A DNA stretch of 64,000 bases, taken from Ectocarpus siliculosus (lineage: Eukaryota > Sar > Phaeophyceae > Ectocarpales > Ectocarpaceae). The stretch covers positions 14,340 through 78,339 of the forward strand of contig FN648587.1 of NCBI GenBank assembly GCA_000310025.1. Reading direction: 5' to 3'. Of this stretch, positions 20,872 to 32,857 are shown piece after piece (the stretch's first letter is position 1; each line of letters starts with the position of its first letter). The notes below the pieces were generated by a model that was given only the letters and a program-made list of their open reading frames with translations, did no database searches and was not told the origin of the DNA. A program made the position numbers and the translations under genes.

Positions 20872-23654
20872 ACTTACCCATGTACAAGGTCATGAAGTAC
20901 CGCAGTACATCGTGTTTGGTTAATCGATCATGACTTAATAACCGTCTGTGATTTGTGTGTGTGTGACAAATAAAGAACCACCCGCGTGCTGTAGCTCGTT
21001 CGTCGGGTGTTCACCAAACAAGAAGTTTCATGGGCCCCGCGCAAGGCACACCTACCCGCGCCCGTTCACCTACGAGGCTAGCATGTCCGACACAGCTAAT
21101 CATTCATGTGGGGAGTAGACGTGCGGGGCAGGTGCTGCGTAACATGATGTTGTGCAAGATGGTGGGAAGATGGCGGCGGGAACAGGGCGTATCAACGAAC
21201 AACCCGCGCACGCGGGCTGTGTGCGTGAAACACAGCAGTCGAGGAACGCATCTCTTGAAGCCTCTTTGTTGGCATTGCCGTACCTGTTTAGCCCTCCAGC
21301 CCAATCCAACGAGAGTAGTCGACGCCGCGAATGGTACGTTTTTGTCTAGCTGGTACTGGACGTCGAGCGGAAAGGATGAGTGAGTGAGGTTCTCCAGACA
21401 ACGTTAAACGTGAACAAGGGCTCGCGCTCGTTTTTTTTTTTGCAGCATTTCTCTCCGCGCGACAAAGATAGCGACGTGACCTGCAAACGCTCGTTCTTCT
21501 CGGCCCCGAACAGGTAAGCCATGAAGGATACACGAACGATTTTGGGTGCTCTCTCGACGTCTGGCGGGCGTTTGGTGTTGCAAAACGAATTTTTTCAACG
21601 GACAATCAATCTGGGATCCTGATCTCAGCCCCAAACCCTGATTTCTGTGACACGTGACAAAAAAGGGGCCCTAACCCCGAGTCAGATGGATAGTGGGTGC
21701 TCAATTTCGCTCGCGGAGTTTTGCGTTTACTTTTATTACGGTCCGTACAACGCCCGTTTTTGGGCGGTTTCAGGCGGTTTCGGAGGGGGCCTGGAAGCGC
21801 TGGTCGTTTTGTACTGAAAGTAGTGAAGGAATGCATCAAATTGAGTTTGGGTTTTTCTCGTAAGGGCGTTGGCTTCAGATGAACGGTGGGTGCTCAATCT
21901 CTCTCGCGGAGTTTTGCGTTTATTTTTATTACGGTCCGTACAACCCTAACCCCGATGCCGAGAGGGGGTCGAGGGGACACAAGGTGGTGCTGCCAATGAC
22001 CGTCTGGCATCCACGACGACAAGGCACGCCGGCGGGGACGAGAAATCACCTGAAAGGTCACGGAAACGGAAGCAGGATGAAAGACACGGCGTTAGTCCTG
22101 CGAAGACACGTGTTCGACCTGACACGCGGAGGAGTGCTCCTCGTAGCAATTGGGAGTTGGGGTTACAGGCTGCAAGAAACAGAACAAGAGACAGCGGTAG
22201 CCATGACGGTAACCGAGCGGATGTTCGTCTCCGCCCGCTGCCTGAGTGTGAACTGTCGAAGATGAAGAAATGAATGACGATTCGCAAGGCTCATTTCAAC
22301 CGGGCAGGCGTGACTTGGAAGGCCATAGCGAAAGACGGCCACAAGAGGACAAAATTTGGCAGCAGAGTTGCTTCCAGGACAGTGCGGCAGTGTGCGAAAC
22401 TCTCTGATCAATGTACGAGTACGCCTGGCCTGGTGCATTTGGTTGAGATAGCACTACGCCAAGGTTTGTGTTGATTGTTGCGCTAGTGCTTGTCTTGTGC
22501 CCGTTGTCCTGAGCGTGGCATAAACTGACCTGGTGTTCTTGGCCAATAGAAACCACGCCTGGGTTCGTATTGGTGGTTGATCCGGGAACGTTCTGGCCGG
22601 TTGTCTTCAGCGTGGGAGGATCCTTCATAAGAAGGTCGAATCGGCACGACATATGGTGGTATGCGAATAACTCATAAACGTGAAAGAATGTGAGAAATTT
22701 CGGCTATAAAAGCCCAAATGGAGGCGGCCAAATCGTCCAAGTCTTGGGGGAGGAATGGGCAGCAGCGGTACTTGAACCTCTTGTTTCTCGAGCCCGCCAG
22801 CGTTCCGATATTTTTTTGGTGCTCATAGGGTTCGTCTGGGTGAGTGTTTGAAGAATCGCAACAAACAAATTATTATTAGTTGAGAAATGTTGGCTATGGA
22901 AAACCCTAACCCTTGCGTCTTTATGAGTCGGGCCGGCCTCGCCCCCGGCAGAGTTTCCGGAGTTTTCCGAAGACATGTGTGGCTAGACTATGGCGTGGAC
23001 CGTTCAAACGCTAGAGTGTTGATTGGCCCCAAGCTTAGTACTGCTGGAGTAGCACGGACGAACCGGTTGACAGACGTGAGGAGATGGTAAATCCGTTTTA
23101 TTGGCTGTCCTCGTAGAGAGTGGGCACCAGGGCGCAACACAAGCACCGAGACACACGAGCGTAACTCAAAACCACAGATGAGTATTACCGCAGTATCGAT
23201 CGTAAGGATACCACAATCCACCTCACGAACAAACCCTGTCCACCGTAAAATAAAGAACGATTACGAGTAGACTAAGCCCTTGGTTGTTTCGATGTTTCAA
23301 AGGACCAAGAAGACATTGACCGTATCCTCTGAAACCCCCCCACCACCATACATCACCGAAATTAACCCTATTGATTGTGATCATATCTCGCCCCTGGCTT
23401 GAATTTATCTGAATTTTGAGCTGAGAGGCTCCGTGAGCAGACCACACGCAGGCGACTGAGAGCACCTTGTGCTTCCTCCCGTCTCCCTACGCACACCGAC
23501 CCAGGCACGAGTCAATCCCAGCCTTGCCCAACCTCATACCTCGTCCTATGCCAGGAAGTGCCTAAGCTTCACATCATGAGAGCAAAACTCAGCTTCATAG
23601 AAGCGAAATTCAGCTTCATTGATATCCTCTATCAACCCCATGCGTTGGACATGA
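20872..23654. other. intergenic DNA, no supported gene
   Basis: No recognised gene. It contains an 80-bp direct repeat (21671-21950, listed separately) and a 100-bp-period pair starting at 22425 and 22525 (CTG-CCTGGTG...TTGG). CCCTAACCCC-like motifs lie at 21669, 21952 and 22904. The stretch 23460-23654 would hold the 3' UTR of the minus-strand glycosyltransferase gene. Confidence 0.5.
21671..21950. repeat. pair of 80-bp direct repeats
   Basis: Copies at about 21680-21752 and 21872-21945 share GTGGGTGCTCAAT, CTCGCGGAGTTTTGCGTTTA and TTTTTATTACGGTCCGTACA. Each lies next to a CCCTAACCCCGA motif. The spacing is about 193 bp. Confidence 0.75.
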
Positions 23655-26600
23655 CTAGCGACGTCCTTTGGCCACAAGTAATGCATCTAACGCGCGCGTG
23701 AAGATCGACGTCGAGTACAAAACCGGATCGTGCCACGAACCCTCAATGGGAACCCACAGTTGCCCTCTCTCCGCGATCGCGATGGGAGGGATCAACCTGT
23801 ACTGTTGAGGAGTTCTATCGCCGGTGCATCGGGTGGAGAAGAACGATATGCCTTTCGTAAGCAAGCCGGCGATCTGGCCGAACGTGCTGCACCCCATGAA
23901 AATCCCGTCGGCTTTAATCATGCAAGACATATCGTTCTGAACGTCGGAGCCCACGTGAAGAACGATGGTCTTGTCGCGAACTCGGAACATACCGGATCGT
24001 TTCGGGATGCAAAAACCCCCGACACGCTTCTCCTCGCAATCTTTCGGCGTCGTTGCAGCCAAGCATTCCTCGATCTGATAGTTGCAAGCGTGTGGAACAC
24101 AGAGCAGAATGAGTAAAACCCAACCCCTAGCCCAACGTACAGGAGAGACAGCATCCCACCGGGTTTGACGATACTCTCCCAGATTTGGGTGTGTGCATCG
24201 GGTGGAAGTAATTTCATTGGGCAACACCCTCTATTTGTGGGCAAACCGATGTGAAAATAATAATAGTGTGTGCTTTGCAGCGTGCCAGCGCCCACGTTTT
24301 TGACAGGAAACAGCGAACAGAGCTGACAAATGTGCTCATGTTCTGGAGTTATGGTTACATTTTTTAGGCTCAATATATCAATCAAGGTTTAGGGTTAGGC
24401 ACGCACACGTCCGTTTTCATTACATATATTTTTGGTTTGTTTTTCCGTCTCTCTGCCTGCACGCAAGGGAATTTTACAAAGTGAAGTAAATCCATCGAAA
24501 GTTTTTTCGAGCTTTCTTTCCAACGCATGAGACCTGAGCCGTAGGGGTACACAGTAGCAAGCTCAAACCTACACAGCCGACGGCGTGAACGGTGGGGGTG
24601 CACAGAGGAAGCGACTTGTGAATTCAGATGTGTACAGTTGTCAAACCAAGGACCTACACACGGGCCGGATACAATAAGTTAATGCATATATATTTTCAAG
24701 TCAAAAAGCAATTTCTAACATCGGGCATGCGAAAGGCACAGGATAAATGGGACTCGGTTTTGTTGTCTGGTTGGGTAGCCACAAAGTCAAAACTTCTTGC
24801 AAACAGGAGTTGACGTATGTATGCACACGCGTTCCCTGTTTGAGGAACTTACGCCGCACCAAAATCCTTTTGGTATATTTAGCCAACAAGCGGTATGGAG
24901 CGTGGAAGACGGGCTCTTTGGTAAAGTTCACGACGTGGTGGAATGTGTGTGATCACTGTTGGGCATGTGACTGCCACAGGTGCTGCATGCTACCAGTTCA
25001 AGCGGTAGCATTGCCACCATCATGAGGTGTCTCGAATGCGAAAACCCGGCGGCGGATGATCGTGTATCCACTGCATAGGTGTCAATGAAACGGCAAGCTA
25101 CCGTGGGCCACCACGCGTAAAGCAAGTCTTCCAGAGCACTGTCGAGGGTCAGGATTGCGTGACAAGCACCGCCTGTTCCAGCCGATACCTACCGGATGTG
25201 TTTTATTTGCATTAGTCAGCAGTTTCCTTACCTATTCTACCTCCAACTCGTCTTTCTGCACCCAATGGTTGAATTTTTTGCTTTTAGATACCCCGCACGC
25301 ACGCGCTGAAATTGTTTTCGTGTGCCTGGGACTGTGGTGTATGAATGTTTGGACAATAGGACATGGGAAAGGGAAGAGGCAACTAGATTCCCCTGTTCCC
25401 CGTCCAGAAAATGTATGCTTGGACGTCGCACACCTTGATATGAGTGACGCTTGCGGGCAACAAGGGTCTCCAATGAGAGGAATCAAACGTTCACGTGCGG
25501 GCTAGTATCGCGATATCGGGTGTACAAGAACGAGTAAGATCTCATACGAAGCCGAACTTGAGCACAAGAACTCAAAGCTACCCATGGCGTATTGATACTA
25601 CGCGGGATTCTTGCGCGCCGTGCCCGCCTGCACACAACTCCGTATTCCGCTTAGAGATATACGTTGGGGGCAGAGATATTTGTGTACCTACTACCCAAAC
25701 ACCAGCAAACACCACGACAACAGCACGTGCGATAATGCCAAACAGTGGTAAGCGTGCGAAGGAAGTTGTGTTGACCCAAGGCAAACGGTGATCTAATATT
25801 TCCATGAGACGGGCGAGGTGCACATACCTGGTCAAGTTCGACCGGCCAAGTTGGGAATTCGTCAAACAGCCCGGTGTTCGCCGAAGGGCACGGACTCAGC
25901 GTTTCGGAGAAAACATGGAACAACGGCTCCGGCAACCCTCTTTGTCTGATCTCGCCGGCCACGGTGTCCATGACCGACTCCACTTTGTGGAAATATTGCG
26001 GGCTCCCGTCGTAATAGGCGCGTCTATCACCCATACGGATATGCACAGCAAAATTAAAACGGTTGTCTTCGAAGTGGCAGCGCGGGTTCTCGTTGTACCT
26101 GGTTGTACGGAGCGGAGGGCGAGGGGCATTGGTGGAACAGTTGTCGTCCGCAGAGAGGTCTTGCTCGCTTTCATAATTTGTCCTGTTACATACTGCACCC
26201 AACGTCGAACGACCGGGAGAGGGCAACAGTATTGCTTCAGATCGCTGAGGATAAATTTCTTTTAACGCCGCTGTCCGACACCGTCAAGATTTGTTTCAGC
26301 TGTAGTCGTGCGTAACAAGCGGTTGTACGTCGACGACACGGCCCGTGCAGATCGTCAACAAGTAACGCTACTGCAGTCGTGGATCCGATGTATGTGGGTC
26401 GTGTGGCACAGGCCCTCGACCCTCCCATGTTGGAGCCTCTTCTTATACTCAACACGAGGGTACGCAAAAAAACAATAGCGGGTCGAGAGTCCGTGACGAA
26501 CAAGTTCGACTCTCTTACATCCGAGCCCCCTCGTCATACATTGGAGCCATAACTCTACTTGAGTATCGTTTGCTGTCCGTGACACGTATTCCTGTCATGC

Positions 26601-28509
26601 ACGCTTGCTGCGCACCGACTGGAGTCGCACAGAAGAGGGCCAATCTATGAATGCGGTGCCATGGTGCGCACGGGATGGTGAGCTATCAAGTTAGACGGCT
26701 GTCGGGGGTTTTGCCCAGTGGGACACCCAAAACACATAATGCCATGTCGAACACTTGTTGCATCCGCGTTGCTCTTTCGCAATATCTACGACCGACTGGC
26801 GCCATTTCGCTGTAACGAACCACACGCCGCCCTTTGAACTTATTCCGACGTTTTGGGGCCGGGTGTTAAACTACCACAAGCGACGCAAGATGCCACAGCC
26901 CATGGACCGGTTCTCACAGCTCGAATACTGACAGAAGAACGAGGGGGGGGGTCTGAAATGGGGGCGTTGCAACCGCTTAGTTGACATGATTTGGAAATCA
27001 TACCATTTCATCTTGACATCCTCTTTTGTCATGGAGTAGTCCAGCTTTGGGAATCGGTCCAGGGTGTGTGGAATATTGTGTCACCTACGATTGCTCTTCC
27101 TTTTGCTTTTTCGCCGAGCGGTATAAACTGCCACGACGTCTACCACATGGTAACAAACAGCGGAAACTGTCTTCGGTGGGATTTAAAAGACCGCCGATGA
27201 GCTAAGACGGCCTCTTGGCGAAAGGGCAAGACGGGTTGGCCGCACCGGCCATGTCACCCTCTTCCTCTCCTTCTGGGGAAAATGCCGCCCAACATGTGTG
27301 GAACCATTACGCTCGGTATTTCGCGGTTAACCCCGACATCACACACCTTTGACAAGCCACCACGCCAACTCAGAAGGCTTCGAACCTGAGATGTGAACTC
27401 ACCATGGTCGTGGATGCCTATGAAAATTCGACCTCGTCTCTTGGAGAACTTCTCGAACGATGGATTTTTTCCTCTCGTCCCATGACCCAATGTTCACGAA
27501 GTGGTGGGCTGCCTCCATTAGATCTATGGAAAAAATCACACGGTCCCAGCGCTGGCGCTTGATATCCGATTGCTGCAGCATGGCCTGTATCTGAAATATA
27601 GCTTGAGTGAAGGATCCCCTGTTAGTCTGTCGGGGTCAAACATCGAGAGAGACAGAACAACGGACGACAGTGCATGTGCATGTCTGAGAAGCGAACGTGC
27701 CTACAGGGCTGATGAAATCCCATGACATGTGCAGTTGAGTCTTACGGCTTCGATCTGCTGGGCTAAGAACTGGCTGTTCGACTCGGAGAGCACGACATCG
27801 TCCATTTGTAGTAACACGTGTATATTGATGGCCAAGGTCATAGGCAGTCCATTTCGTCGACGAAACGGCAGGGTCTCAAACCAACGCGGGTCTAGGCGCT
27901 TGCCTCGACAATGAAGACCTTCTCTTGCACCGGAATTGGGACAGACGGCACATCGAGCTGGAAGTATGCCAGCCAGTCAATGATTACACATCGACGCAGT
28001 GCGTCTCGCTCCTCTTGCGTCTTCGAAAGACCCATTTCTGCGATGGTACCGGCTCTGTGGCAATACATCACAGCCCCGTCGCCACCCACGCCCTTGTTCC
28101 CCCAAGCGGGCGTGACCCAATCGCACCCCATCTCTCTGGAAAATATCCACGTCGCCAAATGTCTGATGGTGGTACTGCCGGCGCCGTCATAGTTCGGTTT
28201 CGAATCAACGAGGCACGGTGACCCTGTCCGTCTTAGCTCCTCGGCCGTATCTATCCATAGGTCTGCATCCGGCATACGCGGATGAAACCCTTCCCATATT
28301 GTATCGTTGAAGTCGTTCCAAACGTGTAAGCAGTCTTCGAAGGTCCACCCTGACCCGTTGTATTGGCCGGGTGCAAGGTCGGCGCACGCGTCGGCAGGTG
28401 TCACCCCTCCCGGCGATCCGGTTGCAGGCGCCAAACCGCTTTCCTCAAAAAACGGCGTTAGCAGCAGCAGAAGCAGCGCCGGCAGCAGAGTCCAGCGCGA
28501 CACGAACAT
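23655..28509 (-). CDS. secreted fucosyltransferase-like glycosyltransferase, four exons, probable frameshift
   Basis: Exons on the minus strand are 28509-27746, 27590-27403, 26098-25828 and 24074-23655. The introns have GTAAGA, GTGAGT and GTATGT donors and CAG acceptors, and the phases agree at every join. The product is about 547 residues. It has a signal peptide (MFVSRWTLLPALLLLLL), a region with WIFSREMGCDWVTPAWG, then FAVHIRMGD near residue 336. Near residue 460 is IKADGIFMGCSTFGQIAGLL, and the end is near VPIEGSWHDPVL. HxRxGD and a late D-IF-G-STF block are the nucleotide-sugar site signature of alpha-1,2/1,6- and O-fucosyltransferases. It would act in the secretory pathway, perhaps on cell-wall fucans. 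Exon 1 needs one extra base near 27900 to pass from KVFIVE into RLDPRWFETLPF, so it is either a pseudogene or a sequence error. Confidence 0.72.
24075..25827 (-). other. intron 3 of the glycosyltransferase gene
   Basis: 1753 bp between the GTATGT donor at 25827 and the acceptor CTATCAG at 24075. Both flanking exon edges are in phase 0. A TTTAGGGTTAGGC motif lies near 24387. I see no nested gene or recognisable repeat. Confidence 0.6.
26099..27402 (-). other. intron 2 of the glycosyltransferase gene
   Basis: 1304 bp from the GTGAGT donor at 27402 to the acceptor ACCAG at 26099. The split codon TG|G restores Trp. I could not find a further exon inside, although short open stretches exist near 27254-27360. 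Confidence 0.55.
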
Positions 28510-28668
28510 CCTTATTGTTTGTCCCAGGCCACCTGCTCATGAACGCGGATTTTCGGGTTGGTCACGGTGGATGACGTGTGGTCCTCAGATAGGGACGTTT
28601 GCGGCCGTCTCTGCATGGTCGGGAACCCTGTTATGGGGCGTCATGGGGGAGGCTAGGTATATTCACTG

Positions 28669-28825
28669 GTAATCTCGGATTTGAGACGCATCTAGATTTC
28701 GGAACGAAATCGGGAAGAGTCAGATATTCCAGAAAGGATGTTGGAAAATGACCCCACCTAGTTCAGTCCCCCTTTTCTCTCCCGAAATACGCCGGAGCTA
28801 TCGAGGAGAAGGGATATATTTGAGA
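28669..28825 (+). repeat. left terminal direct repeat of the DIRS/Ngaro-like element
   Basis: 157 bp from GTAATCTCGGATTTGAGACG to GGATATATTTGAGA, about 93% matched by 37555-37706 in the same orientation. Its right edge lies 8 bp before the first ATG of the gag-like ORF, so it probably carries the promoter and leader. Direct rather than inverted repeats suggest a Ngaro/PAT-type split-repeat organisation over classical DIRS1. Confidence 0.8.
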
Positions 28826-28833
28826 GTCGTAAC

Positions 28834-31800
28834 ATGCCGCCTCGCAACACGCGGCGCGCCACGGCGGCGGCTTCGGCGGCTGCTTCTCCTACAACGGCTT
28901 CCTCAGCGGCGGCGCCTTCTTCCTCAGCGGCTGCTGCCCCGGCGGCGGCTGCTGCCCCGGCGGCGGCTGCCGCGGCCCCAGCGGCTGCCAGCGCGCCGAT
29001 GGGACCGCTTTCCCCGCCTCCACCTGGGCTGCCTCCCCGGCCCGACCGCCAGACGGCCGCGTTTGTGGACGCGACCACGGCGGCCTACGCTCTGCCGTGC
29101 TACACGGCGCTGGTGCCGGGAGCAGGGGCAACGCTGGACCTTGGGCGGGTGTTCGACCGCAACCGGCTCGGTTGCGATCAGGGCACTGTGGAGGAGTTGG
29201 TCCTCCGTTTGGGTGAGGTGGCCACTCGGCTGCCGCCCCTTGCCGGGGCGGAGACCTACACGGCAGTTTTGGCGCGCGCCAGGAAGGTGGCCACTTCGCG
29301 GGCGGGCGACAAGTCCGTTGCCTATCGCCAGGCCGAGGCGAAGAAGCTCTTGGCCGAGTACACGGTGGAACTCGCGCTCCGCCATGGCCGCCTCTTGCAG
29401 TCAGAAGGCTGTGTGCTGCTGGAAGCAGTAGAGGACGTTGTTCTGCCTGCTCACTTCGGAGGTTCGGCGGCGCGGTCCGCCACGGCAGCGCCACCGGCGG
29501 CTGCTGTCGCCCCGGCCGCCGCCCCGGCGACGTACTTATCTGATGCGGAGCTGGCGCAGCGAATGCAAGCACAGATTGACCTGAGTGGGGGGCCGAGCGA
29601 CAGCAGCGGGAGGGCGGAGAGCCCGCACGAGAGGGACGACCGCGAGCTGATCGCTCTGCTGACTCGAGCGCACGCAAAACCAGAGGTGCGCTGCTCAATA
29701 TTCAATATTCTATAAAATATGCCAAGTGTTGAAAGTGATGAAAGCGTTCAAAAAAAAAAAAAAAAAAGGGGGCACATTTCTGTTGTTGTTGTTGTTGTTA
29801 GGTTGTGCGAATCCTCACGCCCTCTCGTGCATCTGAGTACGAGCTACACGCGCTTCTCTTTAGAAGACTACGATGAAGGTCTGGTCGTACCATACTGGTG
29901 GTTCACACTTCGATGTCGGGGGTGCATGTGTACCGTATGCACGTCGGAAAAAAAACATTTCGAAGCCCTTCTTGGCACGGATCTACATGTGTACATATAT
30001 ACTGAAGTATGTATTCTGCGGACACTAACAGAATGAGTGCCCACAACAACCAACCATGGCTATCTGGTGTTTCATGTTGCCGCTCTATTGATAAAGGCCT
30101 GCCGCTGTTGCCCGGTCCCCACATCATGGAAGTATGTCATACAGTACCTTATTGAGTCAAAGTCCAAAAAAGAAAAAAAAAAATCGTGCTACCGCCGATT
30201 TGTATTTGCACGCTGCTGCACGTTGACTGGTTGCACATGCACGTGCTCCACATGTAAAACACACACACACACTGATTGCAATTGCACGTTTCTCCACACA
30301 CACGCCTTCGCTGCTGTGGCACCAACGGTCGGTGTGGACTGCTCGAAACATCATGAATGATTGGTGGCATACATATGTACGTAGCCCGTCCATAGTTCCC
30401 CCATCTGTAGTGGCAGCTGCGGCAACACACACGCACAGCTTGTTGTTGTCCGTGACTACGGTTACACCTTCTGGCTGTTACCGCGGTGTGGTCATTTCAC
30501 CGATGCCCGCTGCACACTCACATACAGTTGAAGGGTTGTCTACTGGCTGCTAAATTTTATATTCCCACAATACCCTCACTAATACTGAAGCCTTTGAGAA
30601 AATACTTCGGATGTACTCCCGCACGCACCGATGAGGTTGTTAGTCTATGCCTCACCGCTCCGCTGTTGGCTGTTACATTCTGGTGTCGGACCGTCGGTAG
30701 ATTTGTTTGTCACAAATGTTGGCTGTTACACGCCATTGTGTAGCCATCATTGCACAAGCAGTTGCCTCATGACGAAATCCCTGCGAGACACGCCGATGTT
30801 TTGCCCGCAGCAGACTCTGCCTATAGCATACGCCGCTATGCTTGCGACCGTCGGTAGATTTGTTTGTCACAAATGTTGGCTGTTACACGCCTTTGTATAG
30901 CCATCATTGCACAAGCAGTTGCCTCATGACGAAATCCCTGCGAGACACGCCGATGTTTTGCCCGCAGCAGACTCTGCCTATAGCATACGCCGCTATGCTT
31001 GCGACCGTCGGTAGATTTGTTTGTCACAAATGTTGGCTGTTACACGCCTTTGTATAGCCATCATTGCACAAGCAGTTGCCTCATGACGAAATCCCTGCGA
31101 GACACGCCGATGTTTTGCCCGCAGCAGACTCTGCCTATAGCATACGCCGCTATGCTTGCGACCGTCGGTAGATTTGTTTGTCACAAATGTTGGCTGTTAC
31201 ACGCCTTTGTATAGCCATCATTGCACAAGCAGTTTGCCTCATGACGAAATCCCTGCGAGACACGCCGATGTTTTGCCCGCAGCAGACTCTGCCTTAGCAT
31301 ACGCCGCTATGCTTGCGACCGTCGGTAGATTTGTTTGTCACAAAAATAAATGCTGTTACACGCCATTGTGTAGCCATCATTTCACAAGCAGTTGCCTCAT
31401 GACGAAATCCCTGCAAGACACGCCGATGTTTTGCCCGCAGTACACTCTACCTTAGCGTACGCCGCTATGCTTGCGACTGTCGGTTGTCTGTTTGGTGTTC
31501 GTAACTGCTGTACACAGCCGGATGTGCTTGTCAGCTGCCTTACCGCTACATTGGTTGGCTGTTACACCTTTGTCCAGCTATTATTGCGCAAGTGGTTGGC
31601 CTCATGACGAAATTTGCGTTGTGTTGGCTGATATACGCCGTTCGATCGTTCATGTCGGAAATGCTGTAGAACCACACGCTGGTGTGGTTTCTTTAGTTAG
31701 AGTCCCCCCCCCTTGGTGGCTGTTACCCACCGTTAGAGGTGACGGCTGCACGGATGTGGTTATTCATCGTCTCACAGCTGCTGTCGCTGTGATGAATTGG

Positions 31801-32857
31801 TGCCGTTGCGGCGCGCCGCTGCGGATGTCCTGCCGCTACGTCCCATTGGCTGTACACGCGTTGTACCACTACGCCAGTACAATTACGTCATCGCCGACCC
31901 CCCCCCCCCCCCCCAAATGCTCAACATTGTAGGGGAGAGACGGCGACTCGCNNNNNNNNNNNNNNNNNNNNNNNNNNNNNNNNNNNNNNNNNNNNNNNNN
32001 NNNNNNNNNNNNNNNNNNNNNNNNNNNNNNNNNNNNNNNNNNNNNNNNNNNCCCCCCATCCCCCCCCCCCCCCGTTGCTACTGTAGTTCCAGCAGTACGT
32101 CCTCACGGCCCTGCGCACCTGCCGTAACACCGACGGCCTCTTCTCCTGGCCTCAATTTCATCACGCGCTGTTTCAAGCCGCTAACCATGCAGCCACGGAA
32201 GGGCTCCTCGTCGACCAACGCATCCTCGAGAAGACCATGTGGAGGGGGGTATGTATTGCCCGGCGGTTCGGAGACATTGTCGCGTTAGCGATATTCACGG
32301 ATAAGCTCCCCAACTCGCGTGGGGTGTCTAAGTCCACGCTAGACGACGACCAGAAGACCTCTCGCACAATCCAGAAATCCTTGGGTCTCTCTGGGGGTCC
32401 TCAGCTGAAGCCCGCCGCGGCGGCCGGCGGAGGTTCCTCTCTCCAGGTCGGTGGGGGGTTTTCTTCCCCTCCCGGCCTTGGAGCCGCTGCGGGCCTCGCG
32501 CCGCAGGGTTTTTCCAGCGGCGTAGCACAGAGTGTTGCCGCTCTGCAGTACCCATCTGTTACCCTTCCGCTTGGCGGCGGCGTCGCCAGGAAGTCCAAGG
32601 CCAAGGCAGTGGGACCACGGGGGGGCGGGGGCGCACGCGCATCGCTTCCGAGTAACCGTGGTCTGTCCAAGATCGACGTGTTTAACGGCGCTCTCCAGGA
32701 CGCCCAGCAGCATCTCCAGCCCGTGGCGGGCGGCCCCACTTGCGAAAACTGCAAGGCCGCGGGCAGGAACGCCAACCACAATCACAAGACTTGTGCGTTC
32801 TCCATATGCTCCAAATGCCGGCGTGCCGGACACCGGTCCAACGGTTGCCCTTATTAG
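28834..32857 (+). CDS. gag-like protein of the DIRS/Ngaro-like element, split by an intron-like insert
   Basis: Exon 1 (28834-29685, 284 codons) starts at the first ATG after the terminal repeat. It has an Ala/Pro-rich low-complexity N-terminus (residues about 8-50) and then a helical region with YTALVPGAGATLDLGRVFD. Exon 2 (32087-32857) continues with QQYVLTALRTCRNTDGLFSW and ends in cysteine motifs CENC...HKTC and CSKCRRAGHRSNGC, a perfect C-x2-C-x4-H-x4-C zinc knuckle. Joined at GAG|GTGCGC and CTGTAG|TTC, both phase 0, the product is about 540 residues, a plausible nucleocapsid protein. Without splicing the first part stops at 29713. It would package element RNA. The join is inferred, since the insert contains an assembly gap. 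Confidence 0.65.
30689..31630 (+). repeat. 157-bp minisatellite
   Basis: Units start at 30689, 30846, 31003, 31160, 31317 and 31474, each exactly 157 bp apart, opening GACCGTCGGTAGATTTGTTT. The units at 30846, 31003 and 31160 are essentially identical. The outer units diverge, and a poorly matched further unit reaches about 31630. Homogeneous centre with decayed edges is the usual look of unequal exchange. There are no spacers, so this is not a CRISPR array. Confidence 0.9.
31952..32051. other. assembly gap, 100 N
   Basis: Exactly 100 N, a conventional placeholder, flanked by poly-C tracts (31899-31914 and 32052-32073). The true length is unknown and the poly-C is the likely cause of the break. 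Confidence 0.98.

Larger units (their letters stand above)
29686..32086 (+). other. intron-like insert in gag
   Basis: 2.4 kb separating the two gag parts. The 5' edge reads GAG|GTGCGC, a weak donor. The 3' edge is a long C-rich tract ending CTGTAG, a strong acceptor. It contains A-runs (29750-29767, 30166-30181), a 157-bp minisatellite, poly-C tracts and 100 N. No gene was seen. It could instead be a later insertion or an assembly artefact at the gap. Confidence 0.5.

Noticed and set aside
28889-29698. 269-codon minus-strand and 227-codon plus-strand alternative frames
   Set aside because: Products of the GC-rich Ala/Pro-coding N-terminus of gag. The gag frame starts right after the terminal repeat and continues into a zinc knuckle.
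30689-31630. Possible CRISPR-like array
   Set aside because: Units are contiguous 157-bp copies with no unique spacers, in a eukaryotic context. It is a minisatellite.
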